IMG/VR virus record: IMGVR_UViG_3300020156_000025 | Span: 25,985-89,984 of that record | DNA length: 64,000 bases | Direction: 5' to 3' (one strand) | From: a virus | In this document: in pieces, positions 39,331 through 47,412 of the stretch | Position numbering within the stretch: the stretch's first letter is position 1 | How the letters are laid out: the number at the start of each line of letters is the position of its first letter | The notes under the pieces: generated by a model | The model's input: only the letters and a program-made list of their open reading frames with translations | Database searches by the model: none | Told to the model about the DNA's origin: nothing | Made by a program: the position numbers and the translations under genes

Positions 39331-40128
39331 ATGCTATTGGAAAAGGGAAAGACGGAACTTGCTTCCGACGGATCGCTGATCGCGAGTGAGGAGGACCGGG
39401 ACGAATTGATGAGGCTGGCCGACAGGCTGAAACAGATGCTGGATACCTCGAACAGCACGCCCCTTGCCGCGGAACTGGCCTCGACGTTGACACAGGGGCC
39501 GGTGGGAACGTGGGTCCGGCATCCGCTGTGCGTGACGCTCTACATTCCCGGGATGGAACCGATGCTGAACGCCCGGCTTGAGAACGTGCGGGAACTGGTG
39601 GACGGTTATTGGGCGAAGGGCAGATGGTCCAATTACGTGTATGCCCATGAACGTCCGTTCCGATTGACCGCCCTGTTGCGGGTGATCCATGACGGATCGC
39701 CGAAGGACAGGGAATTGTGGGAGCTGCTGTCGTGGACGTGGAGGGATTCGGAGCATCCGTGGGTCAACCGCCGGATGTGGGAAACGCTTTGGACGATGGA
39801 TCGTCCGGGAATCCAGTTCGCGACCGCTTACCGTGACCGCAAGGAACTGGCCCGTTTGCACGCTTTGCAAAAGGTGACGGTTTACCGGGGAACCCCGGGG
39901 TCGAAGGGCCGGAAGGGGATTTCATGGACGCTGGACAAGGAGCGCGCGAGGTGGTTTTCCCTGCGCTTCGCCACGGCCAAGGAACGTCCGAGGGTGTGGA
40001 CTCTGGAGGTGCCCGGGGAGATGATCCTTGCCTATCTGACCGACCGGAACGAGGACGAGGTGGTGATCGATCCCCGGTATCTGAACGGGATTCATTCCCG
40101 GAAATTCAAGGAGGCGGGAGATGAATAG
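39331..40128 (+). CDS. Candidate mono-ADP-ribosyltransferase (R-S-ExE type)
   Basis: 265 residues. The last ~85 residues carry the order typical of Arg-type ADP-ribosyltransferases: VTVYRG with Arg186, GISWT with Ser198, and NEDEVV giving E241-x-E243. FATAKER and ILAYLTDR segments fit the same fold. The N-terminal ~180 residues are a separate helical domain with Trp-rich text. A dyad repeat lies exactly at the junction of the two parts. Phage ART enzymes often modify host RNA polymerase or other proteins; the target is not readable. Confidence 0.55.
   Translation: MLLEKGKTELASDGSLIASEEDRDELMRLADRLKQMLDTSNSTPLAAELASTLTQGPVGTWVRHPLCVTLYIPGMEPMLNARLENVRELVDGYWAKGRWSNYVYAHERPFRLTALLRVIHDGSPKDRELWELLSWTWRDSEHPWVNRRMWETLWTMDRPGIQFATAYRDRKELARLHALQKVTVYRGTPGSKGRKGISWTLDKERARWFSLRFATAKERPRVWTLEVPGEMILAYLTDRNEDEVVIDPRYLNGIHSRKFKEAGDE
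39854..39872 (+). repeat. Dyad repeat copy at a domain junction
   Basis: GTTTGCA-CGCTT-TGCAAAA, encoding LHALQK directly before the ART-like domain. Confidence 0.65.
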
Positions 40129-40834
40129 CAACGTGTATATCGATACCCGCTATGCGGTCCGCAGGGGGGCATGGTGGATGCTGGTAAGGGTGCGCGGAAC
40201 CTGCGTGCTTCGCGCGATACACCGCACGGAGGCCGACGCATGGGAGGTGTGGGACTTGGAGATTCCGCTGAATGATAGAGACCGGGAATATTCGAGCGCA
40301 CGCCTGTCCGTGCTGGACGACGTGCATGCGGGGGATGTCACGGTGGCATTCGAGGCAACCCTTTCGTGCCGGTTTGAAATCATAACGGGGGTCAACTTGC
40401 GGATGCGCCTGACCCCCCGTGAAACGATACGGGTGCACGTGCTTATGCCTGTGATCGAGACTGTCCGGCAGGAGGGTAGGAGAAAGGAATTTGCTAAGGC
40501 AATGCTCTCGCCCCGGGAATCTCCGCGCGCGCTCGTGGAGGAGCATTGGACGGTCAAGCTGAACTTTCTGGCGTCTTACCCCCACGAACGCAGGCTTTCG
40601 ACTCATGACAGCGGGGTTGCGAGGGAGACACTCGGAGAGCTGACGGAAGCCGATGCCCGGTTGAGCTGGGTGTGCCATGCGCTGCCCAGCATTGATCCGG
40701 ACAAGCTGCTCGTGGATCTGGACGGGAGCGCGGAGAGGGAACGACTCAGGGTTCAGGCCGAACATGATCGTCAGGTCGAGGAGGCGTTCCGGGCCTCCCT
40801 GTCCGAATCCCGCCGGAGGGAAATCCGTCTCTGA
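40121..40834 (+). CDS. Hypothetical protein ending REIRL
   Basis: 237 residues, overlapping the ART-like gene by 8 bp. Beta-rich N-terminal half and helical C-terminal half, ending SRRREIRL, a shorter form of the IRLD tail. No family recognised. Confidence 0.6.
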   Translation: MNSNVYIDTRYAVRRGAWWMLVRVRGTCVLRAIHRTEADAWEVWDLEIPLNDRDREYSSARLSVLDDVHAGDVTVAFEATLSCRFEIITGVNLRMRLTPRETIRVHVLMPVIETVRQEGRRKEFAKAMLSPRESPRALVEEHWTVKLNFLASYPHERRLSTHDSGVARETLGELTEADARLSWVCHALPSIDPDKLLVDLDGSAERERLRVQAEHDRQVEEAFRASLSESRRREIRL

Positions 40835-40858
40835 CTCGTGTAACCGCCGCTAGGGGAG

Positions 40859-40890
40859 AATTCTGGGTAATCCCCGGAATTTTTTGTTTT
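40859..40890 (+). terminator. Rho-independent terminator
   Basis: AATTCTGGG (40859-40867) and CCCCGGAATT (40872-40881) form a stem with a TAAT loop, followed by TTTTTTGTTTTT. This is the clearest intrinsic terminator of the window and closes the unit before the control region 40891-41005. Confidence 0.85.
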
Positions 40891-40897
40891 TGCGTAT

Positions 40898-40907
40898 CAA
40901 CGAGTTA
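40898..40907 (+). promoter_or_regulatory. CAAYGAGTTA box, copy 3
   Basis: CAACGAGTTA, 53 bp before the -35 box of family promoter 8. Confidence 0.55.
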
Positions 40908-40926
40908 CGACGGAAATCCGGTAAAT

Positions 40927-40945
40927 TCGTGCAAACTTTGCAAAA
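40927..40945 (+). repeat. Dyad repeat copy 5 bp upstream of a -35 box
   Basis: TCGTGCA-AACTT-TGCAAAA, right arm intact. Confidence 0.75.
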
Positions 40946-40950
40946 TCGAC

Positions 40951-40979
40951 TTGCTAAACAATACCCGGTGCCGCATGCT
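40951..40979 (+). promoter_or_regulatory. Family promoter 8
   Basis: TTGCTA 40951-40956, spacer AACAATACCCGGTGCCG, -10 CATGCT 40974-40979. Confidence 0.8.
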
Positions 40980-41005
40980 GTCCCCCGTCAACCGACAACG
41001 CCACA

Positions 41006-41437
41006 ATGACCGTCGCCCTTTCCACTGCCGATATGATCGACGCGCTGATTGCCGCCGCCCGTGATCGCGTCGCCGCCGCCCCGGAACACTTCACTGCTCA
41101 CTACGTGGAGAATTACACCGCCGTGCTCCGCCAGAGGACGGAGCGGGAGGTGCAGGGCGAATACGCATGGGTGTTTTGCGCCAGCTACGATGCCCCGGCT
41201 AGAATCCGTTTCGCGGTGTCGGGGGAGCACACGTTCGGTTACGTGCTTCCGCACCAGCCCGATACGCTGCATATTCTCGCATCCAAGCCGCAGAAGGGTG
41301 CGACGTTCGGACCGTTTGACGGGAGCTGTCCGCTAGGGGACTCCCGCCATGCCACGCTCGCCGACTTCGAGGACTATCGCGTGGTGTCCACCGGTTACGC
41401 GGCTGATTCTGCCCGCTACGAGTTTCCGACCGCCTGA
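41006..41437 (+). CDS. Early small protein of unknown function
   Basis: 143 residues. Helical start (STADMIDALIAAARDRVAAA) then a beta-rich domain (YAWVFCASYDAPARIRFAVSG). ATG preceded by CAACCGACAACGCCACA. First gene behind the third copy of the shared control region. Confidence 0.6.
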   Translation: MTVALSTADMIDALIAAARDRVAAAPEHFTAHYVENYTAVLRQRTEREVQGEYAWVFCASYDAPARIRFAVSGEHTFGYVLPHQPDTLHILASKPQKGATFGPFDGSCPLGDSRHATLADFEDYRVVSTGYAADSARYEFPTA

Positions 41438-41438
41438 T

Positions 41439-41457
41439 TTTTGCACACTGTTCAAAA
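41439..41457 (+). repeat. Dyad repeat copy
   Basis: TTTTGCA-CACTG-TTCAAAA, identical to the copy at 13255 and likewise just after a stop codon. Confidence 0.75.
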
Positions 41458-41470
41458 CCGCCAAACCGCC

Positions 41471-42163
41471 ATGACCGCCAACGTCGAAACCTACACTATC
41501 CGCAACCCGAAAAACGGGGAATCCATCGAGTCCGCGTTCCAGACCGATCCGCAGGCCGCTCGTGCGCTGATCGCCCGTCTCGACCGTCTGAATCCCCGCA
41601 ACCGCGCTTTCGCGGAGGACCTGATCCGTGCGGAGGAACGCTCCACGGGATCGCGCCCGCTGTCCCCGTCGCAATCGTTCTGGTTGCACAAGCTCGCGAT
41701 GCCGGAGGCTGCCCGCCCCGCGCCGGAGCCTGCGGCGATCATCCCGCTCGCCCCGCTGAACGCGCTGTTTTCCCGCGTGGGGCAGAAGCTCAAGCGTCCC
41801 GCCGTCGTGCTCGCCCTTCCATCCGGGGGAGAGATGAAGGTGTCGCTCGCGGGCAGCAGCTCCCGCTACCCGGGCCAGCTCATGGTGGCATCGCCCGAAT
41901 TCGGGGGTGCCTACTACGGCAGGGTGGACGGGGAAGGCAGATTCTTCCCGGGGCGCTCCGCCGATGCGGAATCGCTCGGGCTGTTGGAACGCTTCGCTGC
42001 TGATCCGCTCAAGGTGGCCGCGGAGCACGGGCACCTGACGGGCCGCTGCTGTTTTTGCAACCGTGCCTTGTCCGATGACAAATCGACCGCCCTTGGCTAC
42101 GGGCCGGTGTGCGCGAAAAAATGGAACCTCGAACACTCCGCCGCTGCCGCTCGCCGCGCCTGA
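41471..42163 (+). CDS. Zinc-ribbon protein, DUF6011-like
   Basis: 230 residues. The C-terminal GRCCFCNRALSDDKSTALGYGPVCAKKW is the C-x2-C...GxGPxC zinc ribbon known from DUF6011-type phage and bacterial proteins. The N-terminal part has NRAFAEDLIRAEER and a middle beta domain. The start is taken at 41471 behind the CCAAACCGCC leader. Role unknown. Confidence 0.6.
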   Translation: MTANVETYTIRNPKNGESIESAFQTDPQAARALIARLDRLNPRNRAFAEDLIRAEERSTGSRPLSPSQSFWLHKLAMPEAARPAPEPAAIIPLAPLNALFSRVGQKLKRPAVVLALPSGGEMKVSLAGSSSRYPGQLMVASPEFGGAYYGRVDGEGRFFPGRSADAESLGLLERFAADPLKVAAEHGHLTGRCCFCNRALSDDKSTALGYGPVCAKKWNLEHSAAAARRA

Positions 42164-42184
42164 TCTTCCAGCCCCTCTGAAACC

Positions 42185-42601
42185 ATGAGCTATCTGCAAA
42201 CCATTCTGGACCTGATCCGTTCGGGTGCCGTTGACGAATTTCTGGACCTGATCGGAAGGGACGTGCTGGACCGGAAGAAATACACCGCGCGCCAACGCAC
42301 CTTGCCTCAGACGCTGGAGGAATTCCCTGTGGGGTGCACCGTCCGGTTCAAGCCCTCGGTCCGTCCGCGCTACCTTGCCGGGCATACGGCTACGGTGACG
42401 GGTCACGATGGTGCCCGCAAGGTCCGCCTTGCCCCGATCGCAATGGGTCGGTTCGAGGGAAGGGGGGAGGTGCGTTGTCCGGTGAACCTGATCGAACGGC
42501 TGACACCGCTTGAGCCCGCGCCGCAACCGCAGGCGCAGAACGCCCCGGTCCGCTCGCGCAAACCCGCCCCGGGCGCACGGAGGAAAATCCGTCTCGACTG
42601 A
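42185..42601 (+). CDS. Hypothetical protein with both PVRSRK and ARRKIRLD peptides
   Basis: 138 residues. Helical N-terminus, then a beta-barrel-like middle (VGCTVRFKPS, HTATVTGHDGARKVRLAP) that resembles a small KOW/SH3-type domain. The last 18 residues carry PVRSRK (121-126) and the terminal RRKIRLD, so both shared peptides are on one tail. Confidence 0.6.
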   Translation: MSYLQTILDLIRSGAVDEFLDLIGRDVLDRKKYTARQRTLPQTLEEFPVGCTVRFKPSVRPRYLAGHTATVTGHDGARKVRLAPIAMGRFEGRGEVRCPVNLIERLTPLEPAPQPQAQNAPVRSRKPAPGARRKIRLD

Positions 42602-42609
42602 TTCCCGCC

Positions 42610-42681
42610 ATGCCCGCCCTTCTAGCCACCGCCGTGTCGTGCGGTTACACCCTGACGTTGATCGCCCTTTTCTGGAACTGA
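42610..42681 (+). CDS. Possible 23-residue membrane peptide
   Basis: A short frame with an ATG after a C-rich leader, encoding a mostly hydrophobic peptide (TAVSCGYTLTLIALFWN end). It fills the gap between two genes exactly. No other evidence that it is translated. Confidence 0.25.
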   Translation: MPALLATAVSCGYTLTLIALFWN

Positions 42682-42685
42682 CGCC

Positions 42686-42883
42686 ATGCATTACCGCCCC
42701 ACTCAACTAGACCTTGCGGAATCCGGACGACGCCGCGCCGCGCGTGCTGCACATGCGCTCGCGTTCATGATCGATTCACCGCAACGTCCGACACGTGCCG
42801 AACTCGCCCGCCTGCGGGAGAAACGCCCCGCCGTGTGGAATCGCTTCCCTGAATCCCGCTGCATTGACGCGGAAGGAGACTAA
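42686..42883 (+). CDS. Hypothetical basic protein, 65 residues
   Basis: Arg/Ala-rich helical protein (SGRRRAARAAHALAF, RAELARLREKRPAVWNRF). No motif recognised. Confidence 0.5.
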   Translation: MHYRPTQLDLAESGRRRAARAAHALAFMIDSPQRPTRAELARLREKRPAVWNRFPESRCIDAEGD

Positions 42884-42890
42884 ACCAATC

Positions 42891-43121
42891 ATGAATATCG
42901 AGATCATAGACCATGCCAGCCTCGCCATCATTGCCACGGTAACAGGATACGACCGTCCGTGTGCGGGGGAGCGAATCATCCTGCACCGTGACGCGCCGCA
43001 AGAGGGGCAGCTAACCTGCGAACAGTTTCGCGTGGTCGAGGTGCGACACCGCTACCGGGACCTGTCTTTGAGCAACTTCCCGGTGGAGGTGGTGGTGGAA
43101 CCCATCCAACCCGAACAGTAA
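42891..43121 (+). CDS. Hypothetical protein, 76 residues
   Basis: Compact beta-rich protein (VTGYDRPCAGERIILHRD, EQFRVVEVRHRYRD). The length and strand pattern suggest a small barrel; unknown function. Confidence 0.55.
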   Translation: MNIEIIDHASLAIIATVTGYDRPCAGERIILHRDAPQEGQLTCEQFRVVEVRHRYRDLSLSNFPVEVVVEPIQPEQ

Positions 43122-43142
43122 CCTTTACCCCCGGACAACAGG

Positions 43143-43202
43143 GTCCCCGCCTGCCGCGCCATCCCCCCGGAGCGCGATGCCGGGCGGGGACTTGCATTTT
43201 TC
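43143..43202 (+). terminator. Intrinsic terminator
   Basis: GTCCCCGCC (43143-43151) pairs with GGCGGGGAC (43183-43191), followed by TTGCATTTTT. Confidence 0.65.
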
Positions 43203-43228
43203 AGGCCCTGCTCCAATTTCATACCGCT

Positions 43229-43717
43229 ATGAACAATCAGCCAGTTAGAAGCCGCCGCCGTCCCGCGGAACACCCTCCGGAAACGCACCAGACCGGGCCT
43301 GTGCGCTCGCGTCGCGCGACTGCCGTTGCCACATCCCCGCCGATTCCCGATCCGCCGGAGCGGCTCGTGGAGGCTCCCGTGCGCTCCCGCCGATCGCCCT
43401 TGCCCGACGATGATCGTTGTTTGGGCACGGGGAGACATTCCTACGCCGCCGAGAATATGGAAACGGGGGTGATGGTCATGTCCTATGTCGATTCCACCCG
43501 CGCGGATTACACGCTGGGGGATTTGCGGCGCGAGCGTTCGGCGAGGGGTTGCAGGATCAGGACGGTCGCCACCTATTCGTTTGCCGGGGACGGGAAGCGG
43601 ACGCTGTGGCACGACATCAAACCGGAGGATTCGGTCAAATGGCAGGAGCACCTGACTTGGTGCCTGAGCCGTTTTCCGTCGCCGCCGCAGACTTCGGAAC
43701 GCTCAAAACTTGCGTAA
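43229..43717 (+). CDS. Protein with three PVRSRR peptides
   Basis: 162 residues. The unstructured N-terminal 60 residues (Pro-rich) contain PVRSRR at 5-10, 24-29 and 50-55, spaced about 20 residues apart. The remaining ~100 residues look like a small alpha/beta domain (YAAENMETGVMVMSYVDS, KWQEHLTWCLSRF). A protein built mainly of the shared peptide suggests a scaffold or multivalent partner. No family recognised. Confidence 0.65.
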   Translation: MNNQPVRSRRRPAEHPPETHQTGPVRSRRATAVATSPPIPDPPERLVEAPVRSRRSPLPDDDRCLGTGRHSYAAENMETGVMVMSYVDSTRADYTLGDLRRERSARGCRIRTVATYSFAGDGKRTLWHDIKPEDSVKWQEHLTWCLSRFPSPPQTSERSKLA

Positions 43718-43738
43718 CAAAACCCGGCATGACATGCT
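43710..43738 (+). promoter_or_regulatory. Family promoter 9
   Basis: TTGCGT 43710-43715, spacer AACAAAACCCGGCATGA, -10 CATGCT 43733-43738. The -35 overlaps the stop of the preceding gene. Confidence 0.75.
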
Positions 43739-43768
43739 TCCATCCTAGCGACAAACCACCGCGACAAG

Positions 43769-45070
43769 ATGGAAGCACTCGATTTGGCACAATGCAATGC
43801 ACGATACGGAGCCCCCGCCGGAATGGAGGACAGGGTCAGGACCCTGCCGCTTTACCGTTCCGACGTGGGGACCACTTCTTTTTTCCAGCCGACGCCGGAG
43901 GAACTGGAGAGGTTGAACGCGGGGGGTATCATCTCGCTGACGCAGATGAGCACGGTGGTGTTCCCGTTCCACCTGTCGGTGGCGGGGATGTGCTCCGCGG
44001 AGGAGGCCCGTGCCCATTATGACGTGCCGGGAGGGCCGGAGTGGCCGTTCGGTGACGACGGGCGACCGGTGGCGGTGAACGCGGGAATCAATGCATCGAA
44101 CCGGGATCAGGTGTTCGTGGACCCGGCATCGATCGCGCAACGGCTGCCGAGGACGACGCACCCGGATAGCGACGGATTCTGGTGGGTGCGGGAGCACGGG
44201 GGTAGCTGGAGCCTCGCGCGCCTAGGCCAATCGGAAGGGGTGGTCGGGGTGGACCTTTACGTCCCGGTCATCGCCCGGGAACTGGATGACGTGACGGGGG
44301 AGGGGTGGGAGTGGATGCCCGCACTCATGCCTAGTCCCGGAGAGGCCACAGATAAACGAATCTGCCCTTGCCCGCGGTGTGTTAGTAAGAGGGATGCGAA
44401 CACTCCCGGGGAAATGCAGGTGGAGCAGTTCGATCCGGCTCCGGTGCAACCGCCGGAAGAATCACCGGCCATCCCCCTGCAACTGTCTTCGATTGTGCCG
44501 CTGGGGCTGTTCGAGGACCTGCTGAACACGGGGAATATTTCCCGGTGGCACCGGTTCGGTTCCCTGTTGCGCCATGCGCCGTTCAGGACAGCGGGTGCGC
44601 TGGACGACGACGTGTCGGACGTGTTGGCCAGTTCGACCTTGGCTCGGTCGATTGCATTCCGGCTGGAGAATGTCAATGATCCCCGGACCAAGGAGCTGAT
44701 GGAGATCCCGCACGGGGAACTTATCCGCGACCTGATGCTGGCGTTCATCCGGGACGTGAACGCCGCCCGCGATCCCGGGCATCCGGAGAGAGCACCACGT
44801 AGCCAGCGTCACGCGACGTGGAACGACTACGTGAGTGTGACGCTCGTGGTCTGCGGATTGCTTCTGGTGGGTATTTCGTTTTTTGCCGATTCCCCGGTGG
44901 GTGCCGTGCTGCGCGTGACGTGTGGATTGGCGGCAATGGCCCTCGGGGTGATGCAGATCCGCGATAGCGCGATGCGCGGCTTGGCCGGTGACGTGAACCG
45001 GATGCTGAACCGGATGGAAGAGAGCAACAAACTAAACGCCCGCAGCGGCCCGGAGCAGGACCCGGACTGA
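43769..45070 (+). CDS. Membrane-anchored protein of unknown function
   Basis: 433 residues. An N-terminal domain of ~200 residues, a Cys motif (ICPCPRC), then a helical region and two hydrophobic helices (about 354-373 and 378-397) near the C-terminus, followed by a short cytoplasmic tail. The soluble part therefore probably faces the cytoplasm. Expressed from its own family promoter; function unknown. Confidence 0.55.
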   Translation: MEALDLAQCNARYGAPAGMEDRVRTLPLYRSDVGTTSFFQPTPEELERLNAGGIISLTQMSTVVFPFHLSVAGMCSAEEARAHYDVPGGPEWPFGDDGRPVAVNAGINASNRDQVFVDPASIAQRLPRTTHPDSDGFWWVREHGGSWSLARLGQSEGVVGVDLYVPVIARELDDVTGEGWEWMPALMPSPGEATDKRICPCPRCVSKRDANTPGEMQVEQFDPAPVQPPEESPAIPLQLSSIVPLGLFEDLLNTGNISRWHRFGSLLRHAPFRTAGALDDDVSDVLASSTLARSIAFRLENVNDPRTKELMEIPHGELIRDLMLAFIRDVNAARDPGHPERAPRSQRHATWNDYVSVTLVVCGLLLVGISFFADSPVGAVLRVTCGLAAMALGVMQIRDSAMRGLAGDVNRMLNRMEESNKLNARSGPEQDPD

Positions 45071-45100
45071 CTGCGTGCACCCTCCCGCAACCGATCCACC

Positions 45101-45119
45101 TTTTGCACACTTTGCATAA
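45101..45119 (+). repeat. Dyad repeat copy
   Basis: TTTTGCA-CACTT-TGCATAA, four bases before the next start codon. Confidence 0.7.
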
Positions 45120-45123
45120 TCCT

Positions 45124-45426
45124 ATGGTTGACGAACCGTATAAAATCATGTTCAAGCGGATGCCCGAACAAGCGCACGGGAAGACGTGGCTGGTGCAATA
45201 TGGGGAGGCCGGGAAGGGGCAGGCCATTGTTGCGTTCCAAGGCCCTAGGGCCACGTGCGCCGAGGCGCTACTCATTGCCGCGTTGCTCATGCATGACACG
45301 CTGCCGGAACCGGGAATCGACCTGCATTTCTACGGGGAGCCCCCGGAGATTCTCCATCATCCCAAGGCGAAGAAGATCTTCGCCCGAATGGAGAAGGAAT
45401 GGAAGGAAACGCAAAAAGACCGATGA
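45124..45426 (+). CDS. Hypothetical protein, 100 residues
   Basis: Small alpha/beta protein (TWLVQYGEAGKGQAIVAF, ATCAEALLIAALLMHD). The C-terminus is a basic/acidic helix (KIFARMEKEWKETQKDR). It overlaps the following gene by 4 bp. Confidence 0.55.
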   Translation: MVDEPYKIMFKRMPEQAHGKTWLVQYGEAGKGQAIVAFQGPRATCAEALLIAALLMHDTLPEPGIDLHFYGEPPEILHHPKAKKIFARMEKEWKETQKDR

Positions 45427-46097
45427 ACGGGGAGCAATGGCTGTTCGAGGTGCACCAGGACCTGCCCTTGACTGGGACTGGTAGGGTCCGGGCCTACACG
45501 GGGAACGTGATCGAGGAGGTCGCGTGCGCGTGCCTGCGCTGGGAACGGCAGCGGATCGACGGGAACCGCAAGGTGTGCGTGGACGCCGTGGACCGTGACA
45601 AGCAACCGGTGGAGATCAAAGCGGTGTCCATGTCGAAAGGTGTCCCGGCTTCGGTGATCTACGATTTCCGCATCCGCAAGGAGCTGGAGGCATATCCGGA
45701 CATGGACTATGCGTTCGTGCTGCACCGGGCGAAGCAGGCCGGGTCGTTGCGCAAGCTGCGGGAAATGATCGCGTCGCAACCGCTGGAGGTGATCCGGGTG
45801 AGGGCGTGGATCGTGTGGCAGATGCTGGAACACCTGCCCTTGCGGAAAATAGTCCGGGAAGCCCCGGTAAAGGGGGAGAGAACCGGATACAAGAGGACGG
45901 GTTACCGGGAGGGATACCGGTGTCTGGACGTGCGCGAATTTCTCAAGAACCTGTCACCGTGGGAATATACCGGAGGGGTGACGCTACAGGGATTGGAATA
46001 TACGGCCAGAATCGCCCGGCACGGGACAGCCTTGTCGGAACCGCTCCGCAGCCGTGTCCGCCGGGAGGCACAAAACATTGCACGAATTACACGCTAA
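45423..46097 (+). CDS. PD-(D/E)XK-like endonuclease (candidate)
   Basis: 224 residues. NVIEEVACACLRWERQ followed by VCVDAVDRDKQPVEIKAVSMSKG gives a helix with Glu and a D...ExK core, as in restriction-type nucleases. The C-terminal half is basic and helical. Could be a DNA-specific defence or processing nuclease; no family is recognised. Confidence 0.5.
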   Translation: MNGEQWLFEVHQDLPLTGTGRVRAYTGNVIEEVACACLRWERQRIDGNRKVCVDAVDRDKQPVEIKAVSMSKGVPASVIYDFRIRKELEAYPDMDYAFVLHRAKQAGSLRKLREMIASQPLEVIRVRAWIVWQMLEHLPLRKIVREAPVKGERTGYKRTGYREGYRCLDVREFLKNLSPWEYTGGVTLQGLEYTARIARHGTALSEPLRSRVRREAQNIARITR

Positions 46098-46098
46098 C

Positions 46099-46671
46099 AT
46101 GAATCCGGTAATACCTTCGTTCAACCTTGCGCCCGGTGCCCGGATGATGATTAACGGCCAGATGTGCGTGTTACAGGAATACACGATCCAGAGGGACGGG
46201 GGGAGGGCCAGTGACTTTGACACGCTGGAGCTTAGATTCGTGATGCTGAGTGAGCCTGTCGCCGCGCCGTCCCGTGTGACCGAGACCGGTAGGATAAGTG
46301 TCGAATGTGACCTTTCTGCTTGGGAACAGGCAATGGCCGAGAGGCTGGCCGGAGCATCAAGGGTCCCGTCCGCCGCTGAACCCGCAAGATACGTGCCGGG
46401 GTTCCGTTATTTCCGGGACGAGATCGACGGGGAAGAATTCAAGATGCCTCCGGACGGCGGCTTGGGGTATCGGAGCGAGCCGGGCGGGTGGTGGATTGCT
46501 TCTGCCGTGATGCGTATAGACAATTTCAGGGACGGAAAAAGATACTGGAGCAATGGAGGGATGCAGCAGGTGACGAGCTGCCCTGAATTTTTTCCCTTGG
46601 AATCGCCCGGACCGGACAAGCCCAAAGACCCGTTGCCCGTGTCGCCGAAGAGGGTCATCCGCTTGGATTGA
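46099..46671 (+). CDS. Hypothetical protein with KRVIRLD tail
   Basis: 190 residues. An N-terminal beta-rich part (GQMCVLQEYTIQRDGG), a central AMAERLAGA helix and a YRYFRDEIDGEEF-type segment. It ends SPKRVIRLD, the C-terminal peptide shared with several other proteins. No family recognised. Confidence 0.6.
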   Translation: MNPVIPSFNLAPGARMMINGQMCVLQEYTIQRDGGRASDFDTLELRFVMLSEPVAAPSRVTETGRISVECDLSAWEQAMAERLAGASRVPSAAEPARYVPGFRYFRDEIDGEEFKMPPDGGLGYRSEPGGWWIASAVMRIDNFRDGKRYWSNGGMQQVTSCPEFFPLESPGPDKPKDPLPVSPKRVIRLD

Positions 46672-46682
46672 CACCGGAAGGA

Positions 46683-46701
46683 TTTTGCAAACCTTGCAAA
46701 A
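46683..46701 (+). repeat. Dyad repeat copy, perfect arms
   Basis: TTTTGCA-AACCT-TGCAAAA, in the gap after the IRLD-tail gene and 24 bp before a -35 box. Confidence 0.8.
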
Positions 46702-46724
46702 CCGGTTTTTGTTTTGCTCAAAAC

Positions 46725-46753
46725 TTGAGCATGCCCTGCGGGTATGCCATGCT
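46725..46753 (+). promoter_or_regulatory. Candidate promoter, TTGAGC / CATGCT
   Basis: TTGAGC 46725-46730, 17 bp spacer, CATGCT 46748-46753. Not of the conserved-spacer type. The predicted RNA start coincides with the ATG at 46760, so the message would be leaderless. Confidence 0.5.
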
Positions 46754-46759
46754 GACGAC

Positions 46760-47404
46760 ATGCCGCCGCTGCCATCCCCCGCCGAATTCCCCTATCTGTG
46801 CTCCGATTTGGTCGCATGGGAGAAGCTCGGTTCCAGCTATGAAGTAATCCGCGTCTTCGCGGTTGTTACGAGGCTGTGCAGGGATATGACGGATGACATG
46901 CAAACACCGGCGGGATGGACCGGTTGGCACCAAATGGTCACGGCCCTATGGACAGGAGGACGAACACCCTTGTTGTCCAAGTTGGCCGATATAGGCCGAG
47001 CATCCGGTCCGTGGGAGATGAACGTCAGGCTGCTACGCGAATTGGGGACTCCTCGAATGGTGGCAGTAGCCGGGTCTTCCCCCGAGATGGGTCTAGGGCG
47101 GGCGTATTCGCGTCGAATCGATCTTGAAAGCGGCTGGCGCAGACTCGGATATTCTCCGGTTGATGAGGTCACGGGGCCGGTGATGGAAGTGATCCGGGAG
47201 TTGCAGGAGTTGGAATGGGATCTGATCAAAGACTCGACCTATACCGCGCTGCACGACATGTCGTGGAATGCCATCGATACTCTCTGGCATCGGTATTCGG
47301 ACCAATACGCCGGAGCGTGGATTCAGGTATCCCGGACGACGAAGCGCCAGCCCGTGCCCGCCGTCGATCCGTTGCAGCGCCGCCGCATCATCCGTCTCGA
47401 CTGA
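46760..47404 (+). CDS. Hypothetical protein with RRIIRLD tail
   Basis: 214 residues. Helical N-terminus with conserved Trp, a middle of ~110 residues without recognised motif, and the end DPLQRRRIIRLD. Start fits leaderless transcription from the promoter directly upstream. Confidence 0.6.
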   Translation: MPPLPSPAEFPYLCSDLVAWEKLGSSYEVIRVFAVVTRLCRDMTDDMQTPAGWTGWHQMVTALWTGGRTPLLSKLADIGRASGPWEMNVRLLRELGTPRMVAVAGSSPEMGLGRAYSRRIDLESGWRRLGYSPVDEVTGPVMEVIRELQELEWDLIKDSTYTALHDMSWNAIDTLWHRYSDQYAGAWIQVSRTTKRQPVPAVDPLQRRRIIRLD

Positions 47405-47412
47405 CCCGACCC

